64,000 bases of DNA. Origin: Acridotheres tristis. Taxonomy: Eukaryota > Chordata > Aves > Passeriformes > Sturnidae. The stretch's first letter is position 1; every line of letters starts with the position of its first letter. The stretch lies in contig CM072887.1 of assembly GCA_037013685.1 (NCBI GenBank), forward strand, positions 39,359,154 through 39,423,153. The letters are read 5' to 3'. Below are positions 35,165-48,800 of this stretch, piece by piece. The position numbers were made by a program, and so were the translations under genes. Below the pieces are notes generated by a model. The model saw only the letters and a program-made list of their open reading frames with translations, had not been told where the DNA came from and searched no databases.

Positions 35165-35789
35165 GTATAGAATATTTCGGGTTGGAAAGGTTTATAGCAC
35201 ATCTAGTCCAACAACCATGAAATGAGCAGGGACATCTTCAACTACTTCAAGTTGCACAGAACTGCATCCAGTCTGACTTTGGATGTTTCCAGGGATGGGG
35301 CATCTGCCATCTCTCTGGGCAACCTGTTCCAGTGTTTTACCACCTGCTTTGTAAAGAAAAGGTCTTTCTTAGATCTTATCTAATATGCCTTCTTTCAGTT
35401 TAAAGCCATTCCCCCTTGGCCTATCACTATATACCCTTGTAAAAAGTATCCTTTAGGTACTGGAAAGCTGCTATTAGGTGTCTCCAGAGCCTCTCCTTCT
35501 CCATGCGGAACAGTTCCATCTCTCTGAGCTGTCTTCACAGGAGAGATGCTCCAGCCCTATGATCAGCTTAGTGGCCCAATGTGCTTGTTTCAGCTGGGGT
35601 AATTTTCTTCAGAGTGGTTAGTACAGCTTGATTGCTGGCAGGGGTTAAACCATGACAGTCCTTCTCTGGGCTTGCTCCAAGAGGTCCATATCCTTACATT
35701 TGGGGGCCCCAGAGGTGGATGCAGTACCCCAGGTAGGCTCTCATCACAATAGACACCACTCCCTCAACCTGTTGGTTACACTTCTTTTC
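35165..35789 (-). mobile_element. CR1 LINE 3' portion, interrupted by an LTR remnant
   Basis: The plus strand shows the reverse complement of a CR1 3' region. It starts with tttcgggttggaaagg, then ctagtccaac, gcaacctgttccagtgtttt, ggtctttctt, ccttggcctatcac and gcttgctccaagaggtccat, and reaches ctcaacctgttggttacac. The element is 5'-truncated, as is usual for CR1, and is non-coding in this window. It is split at 35581..35662 by a nested 72-bp LTR remnant with near-matching 5-bp flanks. The right edge abuts another CR1 in the same orientation. Confidence 0.9.
35586..35657 (+). mobile_element. Internally deleted solo LTR (ERVL-like) nested in CR1
   Basis: The 72 bases begin tgtttcagctggggtaattt, like the start of passerine ERVL-type LTRs, and end ggcaggggttaaaccatgaca, like their 3' end, so they keep TG...CA termini. 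The roughly 450-base middle of the LTR is missing. Flanking bases gtgct (35581..35585) and gtcct (35658..35662) look like a 5-bp target-site duplication with one change, the size expected for ERVL. The CR1 sequence resumes directly on both sides. There is no internal viral region and no coding capacity. Confidence 0.75.
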
Positions 35790-35891
35790 ATAGAACCATA
35801 TACTCATTAAGGGTGGAAAAGACATCGAAGATTATCAATCCCAACCTTTGACCAAATACCACAGTGCCCACTAACCACATCACAAAGGTTT
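35790..35891 (-). mobile_element. CR1 LINE 3' end fragment
   Basis: The plus strand reads catagaaccatatactc, agggtggaaaagacatcgaa, gattatcaatcccaacctt and gtgcccactaaccacatcac. This matches the reverse complement of a CR1-X/Y-like 3' end (catagaatcat, ggttggaaaagacct, agatcat..gtccaacc). It starts exactly where the neighbouring CR1 stops and has the same orientation. Confidence 0.8.
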
Positions 35892-38800
35892 GTGCAAATG
35901 ATGCTGCTGTCACTGTGGCAGCAGCAGCAGGGTGGGAGAGGAGATGAAATTCAGTAGCAGAGGTGCAGGCCAGAGTAAAGCAGCCTTCCTGGGGGCCAGG
36001 CAGCCCACCCTTTGAAGTCATGGAACAGTTTCCAAGTGCCATTTGTGCCCCGGCTTGGTTTGCATACACACGGCATTACCTCATCCAACAAAGGCGCGTC
36101 AGCCAGGGCTGCACAATGGTGGGGGCTGGCTGTGCCCCATGGGGGGCTCCCAGTTGCCCTGGGAACGCCGCATTCCAGCATCAGCTGCTAATGTGCAAAG
36201 CATGCTGCTGGGGGCTGGCCCGAGCGGAGCATGGGAACATTCTTGCATACTTTATGAGACAGAAACAAACCGACTTTCAGCAGAACAACAGCCAGGCATA
36301 ATCCCCCCCACCCCTCGCCCCACCGCCTTCACCCACCCCTCTGAAACCAAAGCTCTCTGGGCCTTTGTGTGAGAGCTAGGAGGTTCATTTCCAGGGTATT
36401 TTGCCAATAAAATGAGCCAAGGATATGTTCTGATCCAGGAATGAATTTTCCACGTCCTGGGAAAAGAATGGCCTCAGTGTTGAATGCCTATAGTGGAATT
36501 TCCTACAGTCTTTTAGACCGGGGCACCCAGGCATCCTTGGCCAGGCCCTCGTGTGGAAGGTGAACACCTGGGACAGCTGGGACACCGACTGACCATGATC
36601 AGCCATCTGCCTTTCTCGAGCCTCCTTTTTATTCTTCCTGCACAGACAGACTACCACCTGCAGTAAGAGCACCAAAACATGCCTCGGCTGCCCCCAGAGC
36701 TCCCATCCACAGCAAAGCAGCCTGATTATTTACCACAAGGTAGTAGCTCTGGCTATCACCACAAGGCTTTTGTGGGGGAAAAAAAGAGTAAGACCAAGGA
36801 AGGCAAAATGGCACTGAGGACAATTTCCTACTTCAGGATTCACTAAGTGAGAGCGCATCAGTATAGGACTGTGTGGAGTTCTCACCTTAGCCCCCACTTA
36901 TGGGCAGAGCTGGCTTCAGCAAAGGCAAACCTGACTCATCTTTGTTTAAGAAGAAGCTAAGCAGTAACTTTATAGAGTAATTCAAGGCACAGCCTCCGTG
37001 TGTAGCACATTGGTGTAACAGAAGGAACAGTGATGAGGAGATCCTCTTAGCAGGATGCATTAGTGAGCCCGGTTTTTGTTCTGCTGCTCATGGACCTCTA
37101 ATTATTCAAGGTGTCCATGCGCAGCAGTTACTTGTGGATTTTTTCTTCTAAACGCAGAAAAACTTGCAACAACCCCTGTGTTAGGCAAGCTGCTGTTGCA
37201 CAAGGCAGCTCTCATCGTTTTGCACAGAAGTATTCCAAATCCCCTCTGTGGCTGGTTCAAAAACCAGAGTTTGTGTAGTTGGTTTGCAGTGGAGGGCTGT
37301 TGGGGATGCAGGTTCGGTCTAACACTGACAGTGATTCTCAGAACCTGCAATTTAGTGCCTATTGATGCGACTACTGGAAATAAATTTGGTGACAGGCTTG
37401 GTGCTAATCCAGTAAATAGTGTCTGTTCCTAAACCAGGATTTTAAGAGACAGCTAATGCTGCAGCACCACATGGCAAGCTCTTTAAAGGAACGTCAGTTT
37501 CAAATCTCTCTGTCTCATCTGTGCTGTGCTGGTGCTAATAGCTGCATGCTGTAACAAGGCTCTTTCAACTAAAGATTTGAGAGAAGGTTTGCTTTTGTCT
37601 TTCCAGATTGTTTACTTTGTAAACATCATGTTATGCACTGTCAGTTCAGCTATTTCTCTCCACCACACCCTCCCCCCACTCTGTCTTCTTCTGGAGATTC
37701 TTTATATCTTGCTTTTACACAGCATCTGAGGAGAGAAATTGCTGTGCCACATGTCTGTAAAACTGTTACATTTAATAAGTAGGCTGGAAAGTAGATTCAG
37801 TGCTTACTTCTACTTCACCCTTTTTTAAAAAGAGCTTTTCCGGCATGAGGATGCAGCATTTTTGACCTAATCAGAGTGCTAAAGCTATATTTACAACATC
37901 ATCAAGCTATGGCCTGGATTCTTCTTGGGGCCCCAAAAAATCTGGGGACACATCTGTAGCAAATCCCTTAAATCTCTAGTTCAGTGCTTTCAAACCATAC
38001 TGGTCATGACTGAATACTGCTATTGTTCCTCGCCTTCGGACACATCTCTTCATCCAGTTGATCCTCAGCTGAGTGGTTGCACATCTTTGCAGGCTGCCTT
38101 CCCCGTGATGGAAAGATTCCTGAGCACTGAGAGGCCAAGCCTGGCTGTGTGCAGCACTACACAGATGTCCTGCAACAAGTCTGGAAGCAGCCCAGTGATA
38201 TTTACACTATACTGAATTTGAGTTAACAGTTTCAGATGTCTCCATATCGTGTTCCCCAGTGTGTCTGATTCTCTTCCTACGGATGAAGGCAGACACAAAG
38301 AGTATCTTCATGGCACTCCCCAAAGCAAAAGGACAAATAGCATGGAAGGGTAGCCAGTCCTCCAGTTTGTCCTCTCCAATCACCTTCACACTCAAGAATT
38401 TATCCTGTTCAAAGTGCAAGTAGAGACCAAAGTGTCCATCTGCCAGTCCCACATCATGTCTCCACAGGGATGTCTCCATGCCACCACCTAAGCCACAATC
38501 AGCAAAAATATGCTGTCTCTCAAAGAACATATATTATATACATATAAAATTATTATATACATATAAAATGCATGTATTTACATTAAGAAAAAGGAATACC
38601 TGAAAACATCTGCCCTGGTGTTACCGTCAGGCAAAATCTAATCCGAGGCCAAATGAGAGGCAAACATACTGAAGAACACGTTTTCTACACAAAGTACATT
38701 TCTGATGAGCAGTCTTCCCCAGTGACTGGGAAAACACACTGGGGTTTTCAGCTTGAGGCCCTTCTGCTCACCATGGCCTTTTTGCCCATGCATTGCAGGC

Positions 38801-41800
38801 AAAAACAGCTACTACTGTTTTCAGAACTGTTCCAACAATGCAGCCCAGCCCAGAGTGGGAGCTGCTGGCTGCTGCAGCTGCTGCATTTCTGAAGTCCAGC
38901 TTTGACTGCAGTGCTGCAGGGAGTAGGGACAGCCTGGAGACAGCCCATCAAAATTTAGAAACAAAATGTAATGCAAAATTTAGAAGCTGCTTTGCTTAAC
39001 TGTGAGTGTAAATGTCACAGTATTTCTCTGCATCGAGAGATTGGGCTGGGCCATAGCTGAGCTGTTTGCTTTATGGCCAAGTTATTACTAAGGGACTCAG
39101 CACTAGGCTGAAGGGCTGAGTAAAGGAGGCAATCCCACCAGTTCTGAGAAAAGCACTACTGCATTGGTGAGGGTAAATGCACTGGTGCTGAGAACATTGC
39201 ACAAGCACATCCCCTGTTGGCAAATAAAAATCCATCTTTATCGCACTCTGGAATTTTGTAGTATGTAAATATCCAGTTCATGTAGCAGGGTCTCTGATAT
39301 TCCTGAGCTGCTGACTAAAGTAAATCCAAAACAGATTTTGTTTGGCTTTCCCATGGCTCAATAGTCCCCAAAAGGTGTTTTTATTATTTTAAGTATTAGG
39401 CATGTGCATGGGAAAGAATTTTGTTAGTTTAGCTCGACCACTCCCTAGGAGTTTTCTTGTCTCTCTCAGCGTCTCCTTACCCTCAGGCTGCTCATATCTT
39501 TCAACAGATCTCACTACTGGACTCAGCAGCTTTGCTCCTCATTCCCTGCCTTTCCATGCAGATCCCAGCAGGGCTGGGCACCCACCACCCTCACCAGGCA
39601 GGGGGAACCCGTGGCCTTTCACAAGGAAGGGGTCATACTTTTCAAGGACAGAGGCTGTAAGGGTGAAACTCGTGGTCTAATGTAAAAGCCAGTTCAAAGC
39701 TGTACGCTGCCTGGATCCCAAACAGATTTCAGACTCTTTATCAATCAGCCTGTAATTAATATATAAGACTTGTGCTGGCCTTCTTCATATTAGTGAGGTC
39801 CATTGCTTGCCCTTTATTCCAATCCACTGTTTCTTGCTTGTTCTCTTTCTTGTCTGAATAATGGCAGTGCAGTGCAGTGCTTTTCTCTGGTTAAACAGCA
39901 AGGAGACAATGCTGCATTTTACACCATGTGAAGTTTTTTCCCCAGTTTCTGAACAAAGTGATAGGTGAGCTGTAATGGAAGAGGAAGGCAGATAAATGGG
40001 AAATAAAAAGCAGATTTGAACATTCAAGCACCTTCAGGGTAAAGCTATCAAATATTTCTGGAGCAGAAAGGCCAAAATTGTTCAGAAGTTTCTTAAGTTC
40101 AGCAGGAGTCTAATACACTGAAATTATTTGTGCAAAATGTAAGAAGAGATGCCATAGGCAAACAGAGTATTGCAAACCATTTCCTTCCTATTTGTATTTA
40201 ATACTGTTTGTATTACTTGAGTGTTATGCCTCAGTTCAGAAGAAAGCATCATGCTGATTTTCTCAAACTGTCCTTTGTTGGAGCTGGCAGGGTTAACAAC
40301 ATGGGCACAAAGATGAAGCTGCCCTCTTTTGTTGAGAGTGTCCAGGTGCTCTTTGCTCACCAGACTCCTGCTGTGACTTTGTCTTTTGTTAGCTGGAAGC
40401 CCAGGCTCTCACAAGCCTGAGCTGATCAGGCCAGGCAGAACAACGACTAAATATGGATGAAGAGATAAGGTGCAAGAGAGGGTAGAAAGGAGGTGGATCT
40501 GTGGAAAAACTGGTCCTCTGGTGTCATCAGGGCAGTGAGCACAAGATTATTTGCAAAAGGTGAAAGAGGCAAAGGAAGAAAATGCCGAGTGTGTAGTGTT
40601 ACTGGCAAAACAGGCTCAACTCAGGGAATTTTTACTTACTTTAGTTTATTGTCAATTAACAGAAGCTTTTAACCACTGATTTGGGTGTTGAGAAAAAGAA
40701 ACCATAAACAATTAAGCAAACACTTGGGTAAGCAGCTTTCTTGACTCTTCTTCCCCAGTCACTATTCAACAAAATACCTTTCCTCCCTCCTCCCTCGTCT
40801 CACCTCTCTCTGTTTTTAATGTGAGTTACATTGAATAATCCCAGAATTTGGGGCCATAGACGCAATAAATTTAGTCTGCTGCTTTCCACGCTCCTTACTA
40901 ATATTCCTTCGGGCAACTGTTATTCTTTCAATTTTTTAGCTGTCCTTCATGCCTCTTGCAGTTTTGCCTGTTGGCTACAGTCCCTCAGAGCTGTCCTTTC
41001 CCTAGTGTTGATCACCCATTGACACAGTCCCACAGGGTTGTCCCTGCCCACTCTGGATTGCCTATAAGCCACTGGCTGTCTCCCTTCAACATGGAGCTCT
41101 TCCTTCCAAGAGTGTGTCCCCAGCTCTATGTCTCCACAATTATCTCTGCCTTCATTTGTCTCCCTAGAATTCTCTGTGTATTTCTTGCTTGCAATGGCTG
41201 CTAGTCCTCCTGAAATGTGTCTGAGCTAGGGTACTGTGGGATCCTCTGCCTGCTTGGCTGCAGCTCTGGTGCAGTGTTTGCCCAGACCGGTTTCAGAAAT
41301 GGCTGTGACTGGCACATGGGTCCCCATCACACAGGTCCCTACCACAGCCCCCACTGCTGAAATCCAGCCATGCATGGGGAAACATATCTTAAGTGAGACT
41401 GAGAGATAAAGAAACTAATTTTTTCCAGGGACTGGCCAGACAGTGGAAAAGGAATGCAGCATAAAAGGAAGGCATGCAAAGATTGAAGGTATAGCTGAAA
41501 TTCATCTCTCCATGCACAGATAAGCATTTACTCCTCCTTGTATGATACAAGAATACTCTGTAAAGTGGCCAAACAGCACTTTGAAAAGATTACTCCAGAA
41601 TATCTACAGTAGAGTAAAAAGCTTATGTGGTATTTGGGAGCAGTAAAGAACAGGAAAGAGATCTCCTCCTGCCAGTGATGCACCCTCTTTCTCTTGACAA
41701 TTTTTATTTTCAGTGAATTTGCTATACTGATTCAAACACCAAGGACTGCAAATGATTCTACTGTCATATCCCATTTATATTTGCCTCCTGTAAGGGATGA

Positions 41801-44800
41801 AAAGGCAAAGAACACCTTGGCCCCGCTGCAGGAATTCCAGGCATCCCTTCCCCAGTACCCAGCTTTTGTGAAGAGATTGCCAAGGGTTCTCATGGCCCTG
41901 AGGAGAAGAGTGGGGATCCATCACAGGCTTGTTTCAGACTATTAGTTCCTCACCTGAGTGAACAAGCTTGACCTGTCCTCTTAACAGATGTCCTACATGA
42001 ATGGTAGATTTTGCAACTATTGCCAAAGTCCTTATTCTGCAGTCCAGAATTGCTCTCTAGGACTGCAAGACCTGTAGGGTTTGTTGGCACAGGATGATTG
42101 CCCTCCTGGAGCAGGGACATCTGACCAGATTCCTCAACATATCTCTCAAAAGTAAATGTTGTTCTTACACATCCTCATCTATGCATGAGAGGTCATCATC
42201 ACTAAAACCAGAATATTGACAATGTAGTGGCTGCAGAAATCCCAGCTGATGTGGTAGCAGGCTCTTGCAATAAGACTTGCAGTGATCTCTGTCCTGCTTC
42301 TCCCATTTCACTGCTGTCATACCAATTTGTGATGAATTGTCTCTGCCAGCTTAAAAGCCTTTCCTAAATCACAGAATTACTTTTCCAATTTTTTTAAATG
42401 ATTAATGTAAGAAGTTGTCTACAATTGCCATAAAAAATGACGTAATGAGAGAAAGCTCTTGTTACCTTGGCTGTAAATCATCCCAGTGATCCTGATGTAA
42501 TCACCTACCTCTCAGACTTTCCTTCCAGGGTACGTGATACAATTAAAGGGCCTTGACTTGTTCAGTCCCCACCTGGTACTACCCAGCTATGCCTGCTAGT
42601 GATTTGGTTGGTCCACCACTGGCATCAAACAGATTTATCTTCAAAATTTTGCTTTTTTTATACCTCAGAGTTTTAATCTACCCCTCTTTATAGGGAGTCT
42701 TCTTTGCTTCTTCCTCCAGGTAGGAAAATATGTGATCAGGGATAAGATCTACTTAGCTTTTTGTCCTCTAAAAGTTGAGTACTTGGTCTGTGCTACTTGT
42801 CTGTCTTTTAAATCAATGAAGACAAAACCCTCCTTCAGAGGGCAACTGATCCTGTTAAAAGAGATGTCTAGCATATATGGGAAGAACTGTCCTTTTGAGG
42901 TGCTTTTAATGTTGTCTCCACTGACTGTAGATGAAACTCAGATAACTAGATTAACACCACAGTTTTAGATGGCTAAAGAACTGTTGATGCCTAGAGGATG
43001 GATAAAGCTGCTTTCTTTCTTACTGATTGAGAAAGCAACAAGACTGTCCTTCAGCCATTTTGTACACAACACTTTCCTGGGCTTTTGTGAGGATGGAAGG
43101 CAATTTACAGAGGAGGTGGAAGGCTTTCCAGGAGCCTGACCAGTGCCACAGTCCAGTGTTGGGAACTTTCAGGCTCAGTCAGTGGCTAGGTTTCTCATGA
43201 CACAGGAATGGTACTACCTGTGTGAGTATGAGTATTCCATCATATACCACACTGGAGGGCTGAATGAAAATGAGGTGCAAGAGGATGACAATCAACTTGC
43301 AGCTGGCCCTGCTCCACACAATCGGACCAGGGATGCTGTTGTGCTGTAGTCCAGGAAGGAAATGCATGGAGGATAAGATGCGTGGAGTAGTTCTTACTGG
43401 CCTGGAGCTGAAGGATGCTTGGGGATATGGTAGCACTTTAAACCAAGGATTTTACCTTACATAAAATATTTCTTTTGTACCTTATGTTTTGTACTTTTGA
43501 AAACTTTATCAAGTTATGTTTTAAAATGATTACAAAGTTTTCAAAGATGGTATCAGTTGCTTTTTAAAGATTTTTGTGTAAAGTTTAGATTCTGCAGAGG
43601 TGAAATATTAAAACTTTCTTTTTATAGTGACAAACCTCAAAAACATCAAGGTAGGTATTTTGTGCTGCTTCATTGTGATTCATACTTTATCGGTGGAGCT
43701 GAAGAGAGTCACAGCTGGTTTGGTTGTGCTGGAGAGAATATCTGTTTTGCTGAGCCTAGGCTATGGTCTGCATATTATTTATGTATTCACATACTTAAGT
43801 AGAGTTGTAAGTAAGCTCTAATGAATTAAAGAAATACCTGTGGTCTGACCACTGGGAACACGGAAAATATCTGTAAACAACACTCCTGTCCCAAACCCTC
43901 TTTGCATTCAACACAGAAGTAAACCTCTCCTCGCCTCACAACAAAAGATAAGTCTTAAACTATGGATCCTGTTTAATGGAGAAGTTTCACGGTTTTCTGT
44001 TGCCCTTCTTTTGTTTGTTCTTCAAAGCCTCAGACGAAAGCCTCCAGTGCAAGTACCTGTTTGGTGAGGTCAGGGCTACGTGCTGTCGGGAGCAGCGCTC
44101 TTGGCACTGATATCCTGCCAGCAGAAAACAGATGCATCCCAAGAGAGCCGAGGGTAAGAGCCTTTGGCACAACTGTGGGATATCCCCTGGGTGAAACCCT
44201 GCCTTGCTCAGCCTGTGGAAAATCTCACTGATGGCAGACAGGCCAGTGAAGACTTGAGGGCTATCACTTTTCTGGCAAATTAGGGATATTCAGGGCTGTT
44301 TTCTGCCCTGGAACTGACTGGCACAGTCTGGAGATACCCAACTGCTCAACTCCAAGCATGCTGGGCTTAGGATTTGCGTGGGAGAGTGCTCATAGGCTCA
44401 CCGTGCAGGCAGCTGAGCTGAAGCTCTGCAGCAGGGTTGATGTAGTACAAATGAAGCTGAAATTTCATAACAGAAAGCAGACAAAACTACATGTAATAAA
44501 AAGATCCCAATAACTTCCTAATTTTCCTTGGAGATGATTAAATAATAGAAAAGACGACCAATTTGTGATACTGAAACTTTGGTTCCCTTTGCCTAAAATT
44601 GAACTCTTGTTATCTGTGATGCTTCCAAAGAGCCTTCCCAGACCTACACAGTATATTGAAGCACACAATTTTCAATCCTCTGGGTATTTAAATCCAAATC
44701 CTTGGAGCCCCACTGAATTTATATATTTGTTAAAATGACAATTATTTGGATTGGGGTTATCTCAGCTGCTTGTCATCTGAGTGGTGTGAAGGCTCCTGTT

Positions 44801-47800
44801 AGCCACATTGTGATAACTTTTCAGATACCAAACAGTATAAAAATAGTGAGGCTGTAGTCAGAACAGTTTCTGAGCCAGCTAGGTTCCAGGGCTGTTGCAC
44901 CACATGCTGTGAATCCAGCATTCGAGGTGGTGCAGATGCTCAATCTGGAGCAAGAGGAGGATGAGAGCAGAATCTGAATGTTCTTGCCTAGGGGAGCCAA
45001 ATGAGGTGTGAAACTTGGCTTTGAGTTTTAACTGTCCTGTTACATCTATGGATGTCTGAGGTGCATGGCCAGGCAGGGCAGGACTGAGGGCAGCTGGAGG
45101 CCATTCCTGCTGCAGGGACTACAAGGGACTGACGTGGGGTCCTGTGCAGAGTGGGAAGCGCTGGGGAGGCTGAAATGAGATCTGAGCGGGACAGGTACAA
45201 CTGGCAGTGCTACATCCCTGAAACCAGCATCCCCTCAGTCCCTCTTGGCAGGTGGTGGAGAAAACACTGAAAAGCCATTGCAGTGGTCATTACAGGGGCT
45301 CCAGGTTACACCTTACAGCAGCCCCTCAGCATACACAGTTCTGCCATCTGTGTATGCTGTAAATGTACAAGGTGTACACTGTGTACAGGTGTAAATGTAT
45401 TCTCTATATTTTTCTATTCCCTATAAATTCCTTCCTTGGTTACACATGGCCTCTTGCAAATGCAGCTGCAGGACATAACTGACATAAAAGTAACTTAAAA
45501 CTATTATGTTTAAAGATGCTATGAAAATGACACAATTTAGCAGCAAGAGATAGGGCTCTTTAATTTTTGGCTGCTGAGGTAACTATGCTACCAAATCTGT
45601 CTGGGAGTCTTTCATGTGTAAGATATGTTCACTCACAGACTTCAGCTATAGTCCTAGGAGTTCAGAAAGATATGCAAGAAGTCTGAGCAAGAAGCTCAGA
45701 CTTGAATTTTGCCATAACCTTTTTCCCCTCTTTTTTTACAGTACAGCTGAAGATACAAATATTTTTCCAGTGCCTTCACTGAAGGCTTTTCTGTTCCACT
45801 CCTTTCCACAGATGTCTGGGATTTGTGTCTGGCACATGGCTGGTGCATTTCATGCTAACAACACTCTTGGGCTTCAGTGGAAGAGAAGGAGAGAAAAAAA
45901 AAGTAGCTTCTTTTTTTGGAAATGAAGGGACATTGCTGGCAGCTGGTGAGATCTGTGGGAGTAATGACTAGGCTTTGTAAACTTGTTAGGCAGACAGTCA
46001 CCCCAATGTGAGTGTGTGGCCCCACACATGTGTCTGTGCAGTCTGTCAGGGAGGAGGAATCACACTCTGGTTTTGGTGCCATCCCAGTTTCTCACACAGG
46101 TCTCGTCTGTCCTCACTCCCACCGATGTTTACACAGAACAGACACAAATGCTTTCTCTCCAAAGACTCAAAAAGAGAAGCAGGGGAGCTGAAGACCCCAC
46201 TGTCTCCCCAAGTCCATTCCCAGGCCTGGTGTAGGAGTCAACAGCCTCTTGCTCTGGTGGCACTATACTGGGGTCACGGCCTCCCAAGAAGTCCTGCTAA
46301 ATCCAGTCATAATACCAGTACTTTAAAGCACTAATACACACCAAATTTGGTCAGAAACTCTGTGGTTAAAATCAGAGAAAGTGCAGATTTGTTGATATAG
46401 CCATACCTGTGCAGGAGCTCTTGACCAGCACGATTGTGTCTGTCAGAGAACACTGTCCTTCGCACCTTTGGCAGAAGTATCATTGCCAAGCAGAAGTCTG
46501 TGCTGTAGACTTGGCCACACTCTATCCTTCATGTTTGTGCTCTCAGAACCACAGGTATTTTTCACACAAGATAAGGAAGCAGAGGAGGAAGCTGAAACAA
46601 TGGCCAGTTGTTTTCCACTCAGGACGGTATTGTTCAGTGGGTTTATCTTACTAGTATTTTTATCACATTACCTCTCAAATGTATCTGTACTACCTGCAAT
46701 ATCTCAGGAAAAAAGAGAAGAGGCAAACTTGAAAAAAAAGAAGATTTGGAATCACTTAACCCATTCATCTATGGGACTGGACAGCCCAGCTCTGGCTCCA
46801 GCATCCCTGTTCACAACAAACTTCCAGCTGTGAATGAGCACTGGGCAGATGGGCTGTGCTGCCGTGCTGGTGTTGGCAGTGTCCTGAAGCTGTGCTCCAG
46901 CCTTGGCAGCGACCATTGCATAACTAGGGTCTGTGAGGATGACTGCTGGAGCAATCATGCCTCTCAGTGGCACTCTGAACACTGTTCCATGTTGAAATAA
47001 CTGGTGGACTGGCAAGAGGAAAGAGAAATCCCAGAAATCCCAGCTACTCTGCATGGCCTTTGCTGCTTGTGCTGTACCTGATATCTGTTTCAGTTACTGG
47101 AGATGGAGTAAAGGAAGAAGATAATAAGGAATAAAGAAGTGTAATAAAATGCCAGACAAGCATAGTACAGAAAGAGAACAAGGAAAGCATAGCTGCCTTG
47201 GGTACAATAAATCTTATCTTTAAATACTTTAAGCAGCTTTCTCACAATGATGGATCCCTTGGAGACACTTAAACTGAAATAGTTAGGGAACTAAAGTCCT
47301 AATTTGAAATCAGCTCTTAAAAGCAGAACTAAAGCCCTATCTGTATTAAAACTCAAACTGAACCTGGCTAGGCAATAATATATGTCTCTAGGGTAACTTT
47401 TTAGCCATATATTTCCAAAAACACTATAAGCAACAGGAGGTTAGAATGAAGGATTCTCTGATGTTTGTTAGCATGCTGGCAAGGGATAAAGTTTCGAGCA
47501 GTCTGAGACCAACACTTGTCAGCCTTTGAGAGCAATACATATACATATACTTCAAGACAAAAAAAAAATTAAAAAGGAGACATTTGATAGACACAGTCTC
47601 AGACTTCCCCAAGATGAATTCTGATACAGAATACATTCTTTAGCTTACATATAAACACTCATGTTGCTCAAGTCCTGTCTGTGTCTGATAATACGTTGTG
47701 ACCTTTCCTATTCCAGTAGCAAACTTTAAGAAAAACAATGGAAAAGATTATGCAGGAGAGCCATCCCACTGCTGTGCCAAGAGAAATAATCTGCTGTAAT

Positions 47801-48529
47801 CATAGAGCCAGCAGTCCCCACTGTGATATCTGGGCTGGGTCTGACCTTGGGAGCCCAAATTCATCACTCCCATGAGCCCAAGCAATGTCCCCTCTTGAAG
47901 CTGGCCCTAGCTTCAGCTCTCTGCTCTCTCCTTCCCTGCGGAGCATCCCTCCCTCCAAGCACAGATGCGGTGCTTGCTCCTCAGCTAGCCTTCCTCAGTC
48001 TGTGTCAGTAATCATTGACTGAACTTTGAGTAGGGAATGGGGCAGTTCAGCAGAGGACAGGCTACCTGTTCTGCCAGCTCTGCTTCTGTGGGAGCACTGA
48101 TTGCTAGGAGATCAGGACAGGCTCCAGCAGTTTGCATCACCATATCCAATCACAACTTAATGAAGCAGAGGTCAAACTCTTCTGATCGAGCCACTGTGAA
48201 CAGCATTGGTCTTTATCACAACAGTGGGGCAGGGAAACAACTACAGGTGGTTACATTCCTGAACCGTAGAAACTTTATCTGACAATGACTGCAAATCTGA
48301 GCCGTAATTCCCACTACAGGTAATGCATTTTTTACCATAGGCGTTACCTGAGGTGCGACTTCTGTATGTTTCAAAAGACTTTACTTCTCAAAATATACTA
48401 AAAAAATATTTGGGGCTCTGGAGGAGGGATTGCCACAATGTAGGCAACTTTTCCGGAACTCCTCCCCTGACACCTGTGTAGGCATTACCAGTAATCTGAT
48501 GAATGGTTCTATCCTCAACAAGGGCACAT
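35892..48529. other. Intergenic DNA, no gene found
   Basis: About 12.6 kb was read on both strands without finding a gene, RNA or recognisable repeat other than an exact 19-bp duplication at 38532..38569. The local GC-rich patch at about 36.0-36.35 kb is not CpG-dense. The longest frames (130 codons at 46608..47000 plus; 100 codons at 47054..46752 minus) overlap each other and have no known domain. Confidence 0.6.
38532..38569. repeat. Exact 19-bp tandem duplication, AT-rich
   Basis: tattatatacatataaaat occurs twice back to back (38532 and 38551) without a mismatch. Confidence 0.95.
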
Positions 48530-48800
48530 AATGACAGGCGGGGGGAATGGTTTTAATTGAAAGAGAGCCGGTTTAGATTATTTATACAGAAAGTATTCTT
48601 TGCTGTGAGGTTGGTGAGGCACTGGAACGGGTTGCCCAGAAAAGTTATGGATACCTCATCCCAGGAAGTGTTCAAGGCTAAGTGGGATGGAGCTCTGAGA
48701 AATCTGGTCTAATGAAAGTTGTCCTTGCCCAGGGCAGGTGAATTGGGAACCAGATGATCTTCAAGGTCTCTTCCAACCCCGGCAATTCTGTGATTTGATG
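48530..48800 (+). mobile_element. CR1 LINE 3' end (CR1-J2-like)
   Basis: The plus strand follows the CR1-J2-type 3' end in order: ggggggaatggttttaattg, gtttagatta, attctttgctgtgagg, ggtgaggcactggaacgggt, ccaggaagtgttcaaggc, gtccttgcccagggcagg, agatgatcttcaaggtctct, tccaacccc, then the terminal attctgtgatttgatg octamer-like end. It is 5'-truncated and moderately diverged. Confidence 0.93.

Noticed and set aside
46752..47054. 100-codon minus-strand frame with protein-like composition, overlapping a 130-codon plus-strand frame
   Set aside because: No family recognised, no splice or promoter context, and two opposing frames over the same DNA suggest composition.
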